A stretch of 5,584 bases of DNA, taken from contig PMGP01000173.1 of assembly GCA_003156235.1 (NCBI GenBank), positions 23,015-28,598 of the forward strand, in the 5' to 3' direction. The notes under the pieces are model-generated. The model ran no database searches. It was not told where the DNA came from and was given only the letters and a program-made list of their open reading frames with translations. Position numbers and translations under genes: made by a program. Each line of letters starts with the position of its first letter. Positions within the stretch are counted from its first letter, which is position 1. This document shows positions 1 through 5,584 of the stretch, piece after piece. Source of the DNA: Acidobacteriaceae bacterium. Its GTDB lineage: Bacteria; Acidobacteriota; Terriglobia; Terriglobales; Acidobacteriaceae.

Positions 1-116
1 GGTTTCAACCCCCGCATTACGCCATCAAAATCACCGTGGGCTTTAGCCCCTGCGGAGGGAGGCGGGGGTTTCAACCCCCGCATTACGCCATCAAAATCAC
101 CGTGGGCTTTAGCCCC
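1..116 (+). repeat. Tandem pair of a 50-bp two-hairpin repeat, 66-bp period
   Basis: Two identical 50-bp copies lie at 1-50 and 67-116, separated by 16 bp of G-rich spacer. Each holds the palindromic core GGTTTCAACC near one end (the downstream copy extends it to a 7-bp stem, GGGGGTT/AACCCCC) and GGGCT-TT-AGCCC at the other. The period is 66 bp, exactly 22 codons. A diverged relative lies at 3247-3306, so this is a dispersed, REP-like family. Copy 1 touches the window edge, so the array may continue to the left. On the minus strand the repeat falls inside the propeller reading frame. Confidence 0.9.
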
Positions 117-1109
117 GGAAGAACGCTTTCCACCCAAATTCGAGCCTGACTCCACGCCAATCCGCGCCGCAATCGGCCTTCTGGCCTGTACGTCGTTCTC
201 CTGCCCGGAAAGCGAGACGCGCAAAACTCCAGCCTCCATCTGGCCCACCAGCAATGCATTCCCGTCCGCCATCAAGGCATGGGCGTATCGTCCCTTGGCC
301 AGCACCCGCGCAACCTTGCCCTCGCGCACCTCGGCCACGCCCATTGGAGTGCCCACGTAAGCCTTCCCGCCTGCCAGCGCAATCTGCTCCACCCGCCGGT
401 CCGGCAGTCCCTGCTCTTCGCCGATTCGGTCGGTCTGGCCGCCATGCCACCACAGCAGCCCGTCGTTCAGCGTGCCTACCCACAGTTCCGCCTCCGAGCC
501 TGCCAGGGCAGTCACATAGACATTATTCGTGGTGGTGTGGAATCGCTTGAGAGTCTTGCCGTCATAGATTAAGAGACCTAATTTTGCTGTTCCAATCAGC
601 AACCGCCCGGAGGCGAGAGGCAGCAGGGAAGTGATCACGCGCGCATCCGCGTTTGTACTGGCAATTTGTCGAAATAGGTGGCCGTCGAAGGCCACGATCC
701 CTTCGCCCAGAGTGGCAATTAGCAGCTCCGGCTGGTGCGCATCCGCGAGCATTCCCACCGCCATCTGTCCCAGCGGAGCGGCGGGTAAGTCTATTCCTGT
801 CCGATAGATGCGCTCCAGTGTTCCGTCGGCTGCGTAGGCGTAAAGCCCCGCCGGCCCCGCCAGGTAGATCTGCCCCTCAAAAACCGCCGCGCTCTTGTAA
901 ACCGCCGGCGCCCAAATCCCTTCAAATCCAGGATTCGGCTGCACGCCCAAAGTGTGTGCTTCAAAGCCCAGCAGTTCCCCTTGCGCCGCGTCGCGTCGCG
1001 ACGAACTCAGCGCGCGCTCTACGCGCCAAATTACTGCTCCACATACCGTTAGGCACACCAGCGCCGCCACGATTGCCAAAGCCGCCACTTGCCGCCGGTC
1101 AAGTCTCAT
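1..1109 (-). CDS. Membrane-anchored beta-propeller-like protein, 3' end beyond the window
   Basis: This frame stays open from an in-frame TGA just upstream (about 1128-1130) to the left edge, giving at least 369 codons with no stop. The first ATG is at 1109; no convincing Shine-Dalgarno precedes it. Residues 8-28 form one hydrophobic helix after a basic MRLDRR start, with no signal-peptidase or canonical lipobox site, so a signal anchor with the body outside the cytoplasm is likely. Residues about 65-305 contain repeated short beta-strand units of the kind seen in two-component-regulator propellers (Reg_prop) and YVTN/PQQ-like propellers: IYLAGPAGLYAY (81-92), LLIATLGEGIVAFDG, LLIGTAKLGLLIYDG, LWVGTLNDGLLWWHGG (209-224), AYVGTPMGVAEVREG, LLVGQMEAGVLRVS. 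About six units are visible. From residue 332 the frame runs into a nucleotide repeat. The gene starts 102 bp after the kinase stop, suggesting co-transcription. No catalytic residues are recognised. The fold is fairly secure, the function unknown, and the C-terminus may be extended or broken. Confidence 0.75.
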   Translation of the reverse strand, partial: MRLDRRQVAALAIVAALVCLTVCGAVIWRVERALSSSRRDAAQGELLGFEAHTLGVQPNPGFEGIWAPAVYKSAAVFEGQIYLAGPAGLYAYAADGTLERIYRTGIDLPAAPLGQMAVGMLADAHQPELLIATLGEGIVAFDGHLFRQIASTNADARVITSLLPLASGRLLIGTAKLGLLIYDGKTLKRFHTTTNNVYVTALAGSEAELWVGTLNDGLLWWHGGQTDRIGEEQGLPDRRVEQIALAGGKAYVGTPMGVAEVREGKVARVLAKGRYAHALMADGNALLVGQMEAGVLRVSLSGQENDVQARRPIAARIGVESGSNLGGKRSSGAKAHGDFDGVMRGLKPPPPSAGAKAHGDFDGVMRGLK

Positions 1110-1211
1110 TGTGGTTATTTGTGTGTTTCAGGGGCGAATTCACAATATCGCATCGACCGCCTGAACGCAAATGAATTTGTTTTTCCAGTGTGGCGGCGCT
1201 TGCTTACTTGG

Positions 1212-2186
1212 TTACCCGCGATGGGCAAGCAGGACCATCAGCAGCAGGAGGGCCACCGGGATGAGCGCCAGAGCGGCGTAATACAGAATTCTTCTCAGTT
1301 GCTGGGACTTGCGCTTGTTCCAGCCCTGCAACTCGTCGCGGTTCTCCACGCCCACCTGATCCAGGTGCTGGAGATCCCAGGCAAAATTGCTCGCCTTTGC
1401 GTAGCGATTCCGGGGGTCCCTTTCCAAAGCCCGGTAGAGGACTTCCTGCAACTCGGGCGAGATGGCTGGGTTGGCGACGCGGGGCGGCGTGGGGTGATTC
1501 AACAGGCGGTCATTCATCACCGCCAGGGGTGAGGGGCCGGAAAAGGGCACCCTGCCGGTGAGCATCTCATAGAGGATCACGCCCAGGGCATAGATGTCTG
1601 TCCGGCAATCGCCGCGTTTTCCCTTCACCTGCTCTGGAGCGATGTAGTCCGGAGTGCCCAGCGTAGCGGTGAAGTTGGCGTAGGTCAGCCGACGTGCGGC
1701 GGAGTCGCTGGCAATGCCGAAATCAATGAGTTTGATGTTGTCCTGGGAGTCCACCATAATGTTTTCCGGCTTGAGGTCGCGATGCACAACGCCGTTGCCG
1801 TGGATGTACTCCAGGGCCTCAAGAATAGCCAGAGCGATGCGGATGGCGCGGTCCTGCTCCATTTTTCCTTCGGAGAGAATCTGTCGCAGGAGACGGCCTT
1901 CGCACCATTCCATGACCATGTAGATGCGGGAGCGCTCCTCGCCGCCGAAGACGCGCATGACCTTGGGATGGCTGAGTTTTTCGCCGATGCCGGACTCGCG
2001 CTGAAAGCGGTCGAAGAGAATGGGATCGGCTTCCAGGTCGGGGTGGGGAATTTTAAGGGCGACCTGGCGGTTATCGCGCAGGTCGGTAGCGCGATAGACA
2101 GAAGCCATGCCGCTGCGGGCAACCGGCGCATCTATACGGTAGGAATCGAGCTGCGTGCCAGCTTCCAAGGTGTCGTAAAAACCCAT
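1212..2186 (-). CDS. Ser/Thr protein kinase (Hanks/Pkn type) with C-terminal transmembrane anchor
   Basis: This 324-residue protein transfers phosphate from ATP to Ser/Thr residues of protein substrates. The kinase domain spans about 16-275: Lys45 in VALK, a likely C-helix Glu64, hinge MVMEW (90-94), catalytic loop HRDLKPEN (135-142; Asp137, Asn142), DFG at 155-157, GTPDYIAPE (177-185), and DIYALGVILYEMLTG (197-211). The glycine loop is degenerate: ARSGMASVY where families usually have GxGGMGxVY. Residues 300-321 form a single transmembrane helix after a basic KRKSQQLRR stretch, and only about three residues follow, so the kinase faces the cytoplasm and lacks an extracellular sensor. ATG 2186 is preferred, with GGAG 11 nt upstream; a TTG at 2210 would add eight residues but has no clear Shine-Dalgarno. 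A TAGAAT at 2220-2225 could be a -10 element, but no good -35 accompanies it. The gene lies 102 bp after the phosphatase stop and 102 bp before the propeller start. The kinase identity is very secure, its substrates unknown. Confidence 0.96.
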   Translation of the reverse strand: MGFYDTLEAGTQLDSYRIDAPVARSGMASVYRATDLRDNRQVALKIPHPDLEADPILFDRFQRESGIGEKLSHPKVMRVFGGEERSRIYMVMEWCEGRLLRQILSEGKMEQDRAIRIALAILEALEYIHGNGVVHRDLKPENIMVDSQDNIKLIDFGIASDSAARRLTYANFTATLGTPDYIAPEQVKGKRGDCRTDIYALGVILYEMLTGRVPFSGPSPLAVMNDRLLNHPTPPRVANPAISPELQEVLYRALERDPRNRYAKASNFAWDLQHLDQVGVENRDELQGWNKRKSQQLRRILYYAALALIPVALLLLMVLLAHRG

Positions 2187-2288
2187 TCTGGGGCATACTC
2201 CATCGAACAATCTTGTTTGATTCTACAGAAGACCGGCGTGTGAACAGTAAAGGTTTCATAAGACTTTTGTCAGCGCGAATCAGGCCAT

Positions 2289-3086
2289 CTACTTGTAAGG
2301 CCGGCCGCGAGGCATCGAACTCATTCGCTCCACCGAGAGAACGCGGATCACTTGCGCGGTGGCGTTGTCGTGGCCGTCGATTTCCACGGCCTTCGCCACT
2401 AGTTCGCGGGCGATCTCGCCGGGGGCTTTTTCCTGGGAGGCGATCGCGGCGATAACCTCTTCGCTCATCTCGTCGTGCATGCCGTCGGAGCAGAGGATCA
2501 GCACGTCGCCGGGGTAGAGGTCGAGGATGGTGGTATCGGGAGCGACGAACATCTCCGGTCCCAATGAGCGAATGAGTATGTGCCGGGCTTCGGATTCGCG
2601 CATCTCGGCGGCCGTGATGATGCCCAGCTTTCTTTGCTGGTTTACCCACGTATGGTCGTCGGTAATCTGCTTGGCGCTGCCGCTGCGCACCAGGTAACAT
2701 CGGGAGTCGCCCACGTGCGAGATGTATGCCTTGTTGTAGCGCAGCGCGCAGGCCACAAGCGTGGTAGCCATACTCTTGATATTGTATTGGCGCGCCAGGG
2801 TGCAATCGTGAACCGCGACGTTGGCTAGTTGCACAAGGCGCGGCATAAGGCTCATCAGCCGGGCGCCGGGATTTGCCTTGGCGAACTCCTCCGCGAGCAC
2901 CGAGACAGCCGTGGCCGAGGCGATCTCGCCCAGATCGTAGCCCCCCACCCCGTCAGCCACTGCAAACAGATAGCCGTGCGACAGGGCTTGTTCCGGCGAT
3001 GCGGGGATAAACGATCCCATCGCATCTTCGTTATTCTTGCGTATTTTGCCGGGATCGCTGGCTTGGCCGAACTCAAGATCCAACAT
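2289..3086 (-). CDS. PP2C-family Ser/Thr protein phosphatase (PrpC/Stp type)
   Basis: This 265-residue cytoplasmic metal-dependent phosphatase removes phosphate from Ser/Thr residues and is the expected antagonist of the adjacent kinase. The PP2C motifs appear in order: SDPGKIRKNNEDA (10-22, metal ligand Asp21), FAVADGVGGYDLGE (41-54, Asp45-Gly46), SMATTLVAC (105-113, usually GMGTTL), AYISHVGDSRCYLVR (120-134), LIRSLG (171-176), LILCSDGMHDE (196-206, Asp201), and GHDNATAQVI (238-247, Asp240-Asn241). All metal-binding aspartates expected of the family are present. The length matches stand-alone bacterial PP2C enzymes, with no extra domain or membrane segment. ATG 3086 has an AGAGG 11 nt upstream and leaves a normal PP2C N-terminus. 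It is the first gene of the phosphatase-kinase-propeller series; the 54-bp tandem repeat begins 37 bp upstream of the start, so any promoter must lie in or near the repeats. No symbol is given because several paralogues are usual. Confidence 0.96.
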   Translation of the reverse strand: MLDLEFGQASDPGKIRKNNEDAMGSFIPASPEQALSHGYLFAVADGVGGYDLGEIASATAVSVLAEEFAKANPGARLMSLMPRLVQLANVAVHDCTLARQYNIKSMATTLVACALRYNKAYISHVGDSRCYLVRSGSAKQITDDHTWVNQQRKLGIITAAEMRESEARHILIRSLGPEMFVAPDTTILDLYPGDVLILCSDGMHDEMSEEVIAAIASQEKAPGEIARELVAKAVEIDGHDNATAQVIRVLSVERMSSMPRGRPYK

Positions 3087-3123
3087 GGGCTAGTGAACCT
3101 CTGATTAAGTCGACGTTTTGAAA

Positions 3124-3242
3124 GGGCACGACTGTACAGCTTGCGAAAAAATTCATTCGGAGTTGCAAGAAGCGTCAGGGCACGATTGTACAGCTTGCGA
3201 AAAAATTCATTCGGAGTTGCAAAAAGCGTCAGGGCATGACTG
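3124..3242. repeat. 54-bp tandem repeat, two full units plus an 11-bp partial
   Basis: Unit 1 is 3124-3177 and unit 2 is 3178-3231. They differ at only two of 54 positions (C/T early in the unit, G/A near its end). A third start, GGGCATGACTG, covers 3232-3242 and then diverges into the neighbouring element. Each unit begins GGGCACGA(C/T)TGTACAG and contains a run of six or more A and a TTGC...GCAA short inverted pair. It does not resemble the 1-116 repeat. It sits immediately upstream of the phosphatase start, within the probable leader or promoter region. Confidence 0.92.
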
Positions 3243-3246
3243 GTAG

Positions 3247-3306
3247 GTCAGGGTTTTAACCCTGACTGCCAAAATGCAGCAAAATCAACGCGGGCTTTAG
3301 CCCCTG
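3247..3306 (+). repeat. Dispersed two-hairpin repeat, diverged copy of the 1-116 family
   Basis: The left part is a 9-bp stem with a TT loop (GTCAGGGTT / AACCCTGAC, 3247-3266). The right part is GGGCT-TT-AGCCC. The last 28 bases (3279-3306) match 25-52 at 25 of 28 positions, and the left hairpin keeps the GGTTTTAACC core seen as GGTTTCAACC in the other copies. Orientation is the same as at the left edge. This copy is strictly intergenic. Confidence 0.85.
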
Positions 3307-3399
3307 AGGGAATGCTGGACTACAATAAAAAACTTGTTCAGTGGTTCCCTGAGGTTGTGAAGCACCCGGCTACAAACTTTCACCGGATGGCTCTCCGCG

Positions 3400-3424
3400 C
3401 CGTGTCTTCGCAGTGAAGACTCGG
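3400..3424 (-). terminator. Possible terminator hairpin after the permease
   Basis: CCG-T-GTCTTC, loop GCAGT, GAAGAC-T-CGG forms nine base pairs with one T-T mismatch, 47-71 bp beyond the permease stop codon. No T run follows on the minus strand, so an intrinsic terminator is only a weak call; it could be a 3' stabilising hairpin or chance. Confidence 0.3.
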
Positions 3425-3470
3425 AAGAAAAGCCACCCGGCGATTACATACAGACTGGTTCACGTTCACG

Positions 3471-5249
3471 CTATCCTAACTTGGCTTCGAGCAGGATTGC
3501 CTTGCCCTTCTTCTTTGATGAAAGGACGAAGTAGAAGGCCCCGTAAGCGCCCCATACGCCGGAGATTAAGAGCGCGAGCAATGGTTCCTTGAAGGTGCCG
3601 AGTCCGAAGACCGGGCTGATCAAGTAGAAGGCCATGCAGACCAGATTGGCGAGCAGGCCGAAACCGGGTATCAACAGGTGCAAAACAAAATTGAAATCGG
3701 GACGCTTCCAGAAAGCTACGATGCACAGGAAGCAACTGAGCGCGTAGAGAATGAACGTGCCGAAGTTGGAGGTGAGCGTGACCACCAGCAGCGAGTTAGG
3801 CAAGCTGGCTAACTTATCGTGCGAGAGGTAGCCGAAGCTGGAGAAGATGCCGTGCGGCAACGCGGCGATGGCAGCGTCGGTGGGCGCGCCGGCGTCGCCG
3901 AAGACCAGCGAGACGGCGACGACGCCGATGACTGCCGAGATGGCGGCCAGGGTCCAGATGGCTTTGCGGGGGCTGAGCGACTTGGCGTGAAGGATACCGA
4001 AGTGCTCGGGAGCCTCGTCGTCCTTGCCCATCGCGTAAGTAACGCGGGCGCCTGTGTTCATGCAACTCAGCGTGGTGCCGATCAGCGCCAAAAAGACGGT
4101 GAAGGCTTCGGCCAGCATGAAGTACTTTCCGTTGCCGTGGCCCAGCAGCGCGTCGCCGACGATAATCATCATGTCGCCGACGGGCGCGGCGGAGGTCGAG
4201 GCGCTGGCCATGGTATACCCCGAGTTAAGGAAGTAGTTGGCCGCGAAATACTCGATCAGATAGCAGACCAAGCCTTGAATCAAGAGCGAAGCGATGACGG
4301 CAATCGGTATATGCTTGGTGGGATTTTTTGCCTCGCCTCCCATCGAGGTAACCGACTCAAAGCCGACCAGAATCAGAATGGCGACCGTTGCCTGAATGAA
4401 CATGAAGCTGATGCTGTGCGGCGCAATGACCGAGGTGGCGGAGGTGTGGGACAGGAATGCGCCGGTCGAGTCCTTCTCTGGATAGTCGATGACGAAGGGA
4501 ACCTTCTTGCCGGCCGCGTCGAGCAAAGGCAGTGGCGCCTGGGTTGCCGAGTCGCGGAGGATGGAGCCGTCCTTGGCCGTGGCGTATTGGTAGTCATAAG
4601 TGGCCAGTGTCTGTCCGTCGTACTGGAAGGCCGCGGTCCCCGCGGGATGACTAGTGCGATAACCGATTGCCAGCACACTGAAGATCATCAGCGCGGAGAT
4701 CTGAATCACGTTGATGGCCAGGTTGACGGCGGTAGAAGCGCCCGCGCCCTTCGATGCGATCCAGCCGACGAAGAACGAGAAGACTACCGCAATCAGCGCC
4801 ATGAAGAGAAGCCCCGGGTTGGAGCCGCTCATAAAGTTGGGATAGAGGAAGCCGACTACATAGCCGACGAACACGCCTGTAACGGCCACCATCACGCCGG
4901 GATAAACCCAGTAGTAAAGGTGAGAGCCCCAGCCGACGATGAACTTGGCCACGCGGGCGTACCTGAAAGCTTTGTCCTTGGAGAGCAGCGCCTGCTCGGC
5001 GTAGTAGTAACTCGAGCCGGTGCCGGGATAGAGCTTGGAGATTTCCGCGTAGGCGACCGCCGTGGCCAGACAGAGCAGCAGGGCGGCAAAGATGCCCAGC
5101 CACATGGCTGGTGCAGTTGTGCCGGTAGTGGCCTGAATGTAGAAGGTGAGCCATAGAAAGGCGCCGGGTGCGATGAGGGCCATTGCGTTGCTGGTAAGCC
5201 CCGTAAGGCCCAGGGAGGCTTGCATCTGAGGTGCTTTCTGATCTGCCAT
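3471..5249 (-). CDS. APC-superfamily amino acid/polyamine permease with a large periplasmic insert
   Basis: This 592-residue inner-membrane protein is probably a secondary transporter of an amino acid or amine; the substrate cannot be assigned. About twelve hydrophobic segments are visible, roughly at 17-38, 48-69, 108-134, 146-166, 174-196, 281-300, 313-341, 375-397, 430-450, 485-513, 521-545 and 556-577. APC signatures include helix 1 GLTSNAMALIAPGAFLW (17-33, with the small-residue stretch expected at the unwound substrate site), YAEISKLYPGTGSSYYY (67-83), GFESVTSMGGEAKNPTKHIP (296-315, helix 6 and the following loop), and GARVTYAMGKDDEAPEHF (400-417). Between helices 5 and 6 lies a polar segment of about 80 residues (198-280), much longer than in typical members and predicted periplasmic. 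The protein is also longer than the usual 450-500 residues. ATG 5249 is supported by AGGAG seven bases upstream. It is separated from the phosphatase by 384 bp and is probably transcribed alone. Family assignment is secure, subfamily uncertain. Confidence 0.92.
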   Translation of the reverse strand: MADQKAPQMQASLGLTGLTSNAMALIAPGAFLWLTFYIQATTGTTAPAMWLGIFAALLLCLATAVAYAEISKLYPGTGSSYYYAEQALLSKDKAFRYARVAKFIVGWGSHLYYWVYPGVMVAVTGVFVGYVVGFLYPNFMSGSNPGLLFMALIAVVFSFFVGWIASKGAGASTAVNLAINVIQISALMIFSVLAIGYRTSHPAGTAAFQYDGQTLATYDYQYATAKDGSILRDSATQAPLPLLDAAGKKVPFVIDYPEKDSTGAFLSHTSATSVIAPHSISFMFIQATVAILILVGFESVTSMGGEAKNPTKHIPIAVIASLLIQGLVCYLIEYFAANYFLNSGYTMASASTSAAPVGDMMIIVGDALLGHGNGKYFMLAEAFTVFLALIGTTLSCMNTGARVTYAMGKDDEAPEHFGILHAKSLSPRKAIWTLAAISAVIGVVAVSLVFGDAGAPTDAAIAALPHGIFSSFGYLSHDKLASLPNSLLVVTLTSNFGTFILYALSCFLCIVAFWKRPDFNFVLHLLIPGFGLLANLVCMAFYLISPVFGLGTFKEPLLALLISGVWGAYGAFYFVLSSKKKGKAILLEAKLG

Positions 5250-5256
5250 GTGCGTT

Positions 5257-5261
5257 CTCCT
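5257..5261 (-). promoter_or_regulatory. Shine-Dalgarno of the permease
   Basis: AGGAG (within CAGGAGAA) lies seven bases before the ATG at 5249, near-ideal spacing. It is the clearest ribosome-binding site in the window and fixes the permease start. Confidence 0.85.
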
Positions 5262-5478
5262 GTGGTTAGAAGTTGGTATGGCTACTCCCGTCCGATAATC
5301 TCCGGGATATTCTGAATGCTTGCACGAATCCGGAACCTGACTCCGGGAAAATAGAGGAAAGCTGCATGAGTTAGTTGTAGGTTAGAGCCGAACCGATAAA
5401 GATGAAATGAAGAAACTGAAGTTAGTGGAAAATCTAATCAATAAAGTAGCGAGTTACACTAATTTCCTTGTCATTAAG

Positions 5479-5509
5479 TCGCGAGCAATCTATTCACGAT
5501 TGCTCGCGA
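5479..5509. promoter_or_regulatory. Perfect 12-bp inverted repeat with 7-nt loop
   Basis: TCGCGAGCAATC (5479-5490), loop TATTCAC, then GATTGCTCGCGA (5498-5509), with no mismatch. It lies about 230 bp upstream of the permease start. No T tract follows on either strand, so it is not a textbook intrinsic terminator. It may be an operator for a dimeric regulator, a terminator-like hairpin for a gene to the right, or a REP-type element. The structure is certain, the role is not. Confidence 0.6.
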
Positions 5510-5562
5510 TGCCGGCAGAAATGAATTAGTACCCTGACCGCATGATTAAGCAATTGCATGAA

Positions 5563-5584
5563 TGTAGCGCTGGCCTCCTGGCCG
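5563..5584 (+). repeat. Possible start of another dispersed repeat, cut by the window edge
   Basis: TGTAGCGCTGGCCTCCTGGCCG contains CTGGCC twice, two bases apart. It resembles, from memory, the TGTAGCGC-GGCC repeats common between genes in acidobacteria and some other phyla. Only 22 bases are present, so the call is tentative. Confidence 0.3.

Larger units (their letters stand above)
3087..3470. other. Repeat-rich 384-bp intergenic region between permease and phosphatase
   Basis: No coding frame with recognisable protein features is seen here on either strand. The region holds a 54-bp tandem repeat (3124-3242), a two-hairpin dispersed element (3247-3306) and a weak hairpin near the permease end (3400-3424). 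The remaining part, about 3307-3399, contains only short echoes such as CCCTGAGG (twice) and CACCCGGC (twice, the second near 3434), suggestive of decayed repeat copies. The phosphatase promoter presumably lies here, but I found no convincing -35/-10 pair on the minus strand. Confidence 0.7.
5250..5584. other. Non-coding region upstream of the permease
   Basis: No gene is seen in these 335 bp. The part at about 5385-5480 is A/T-rich compared with the coding DNA, as expected for a promoter region. A TTCCGG followed 17 bp later by GAATAT on the minus strand (about 5305-5333) is only a weak sigma-70 candidate, so I do not call a promoter. A strong inverted repeat is at 5479-5509, and a possible edge-truncated repeat begins near 5563. 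Confidence 0.6.

Noticed and set aside
1..116. CRISPR array
   Set aside because: There are only two copies of a 50-bp unit with a 16-bp G-rich spacer, each unit carries two hairpins, and a diverged copy lies elsewhere without spacers. Unit and spacer sizes do not fit CRISPR.
109..483. 124-residue minus-strand frame ending at the repeat
   Set aside because: It is a shifted frame within the propeller gene. The continuous frame from 1109 reads through the same bases with propeller-like units, while this one is Gly/Arg-rich and featureless.
1050..1109. Lipoprotein signal at the propeller N-terminus
   Set aside because: The two cysteines (19 and 23) are each preceded by Val, not the Gly/Ala/Ser needed at -1 of a lipobox, so a signal anchor is preferred.
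653..1174. 173-residue plus-strand frame
   Set aside because: It is Pro/Arg-rich and antisense to the propeller gene, whose opposite frame stays open for 369 codons and has repeated strand motifs.
2071..2805. 244-residue minus-strand frame bridging phosphatase and kinase
   Set aside because: It overlaps both genes in another frame, is rich in Arg, His and Pro, and shows no family motif. The true frames carry full PP2C and kinase motif sets.
3124..3242. CRISPR repeats or replication-origin iterons
   Set aside because: The 54-bp units abut directly with no variable spacer, and there are only two. No cas, rep or partition gene is nearby.
3819..5156. 445-residue open frame on the plus strand
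   Set aside because: It lies wholly antisense to the permease. Its composition is rich in Gly, Asp, Arg and Glu with no domain or hydrophobic core. High-GC coding DNA often leaves such an opposite-strand frame open.

Overview
The window most likely comes from an acidobacterium (Acidobacteriota, Terriglobia-like). The support is recalled resemblance, not a search. Short intergenic elements that pair a GG-TT-AACC hairpin with a GGGCTTTAGCCC hairpin, GGCACGACTG-type repeats, a PP2C phosphatase next to a Pkn2-type kinase, and a long APC permease all fit that phylum. No rRNA, tRNA, CRISPR array, transposase or phage gene is visible.

All four recognisable genes lie on the minus strand, so the window reads right to left. 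From 5584 to 5250 is a non-coding leader with a perfect 12-bp inverted repeat. A 592-residue APC-superfamily permease occupies 5249 to 3471 and has a strong Shine-Dalgarno. A 384-bp intergenic region (3470-3087) follows, holding a weak hairpin, a two-hairpin dispersed repeat and a 54-bp tandem repeat. Next come a PP2C Ser/Thr phosphatase (3086-2289), a Ser/Thr kinase with a C-terminal membrane anchor (2186-1212), and a membrane-anchored beta-propeller-like protein (1109 to beyond the left edge). The two gaps inside this last trio are both 102 bp.

The three left-hand genes look like a signalling cassette. The phosphatase and kinase are the natural writer/eraser pair for Ser/Thr phosphorylation. 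The kinase ends a few residues after its transmembrane helix, so it has no sensor domain of its own. The next gene encodes a protein with an N-terminal helix and a propeller-like body, which could supply the extracytoplasmic part. That last link is inference. The permease is separated by the repeat-rich region and probably is a separate transcription unit; its substrate cannot be read from sequence.

The most unusual observation is at the left edge. The propeller reading frame runs without a stop into two identical 50-bp copies of the dispersed repeat. They are spaced 66 bp (22 codons) apart, so the repeat is read in frame and would add a 22-residue periodic tail. The 3' end of this gene is outside the window, so insertion, C-terminal extension and gene decay cannot yet be told apart.
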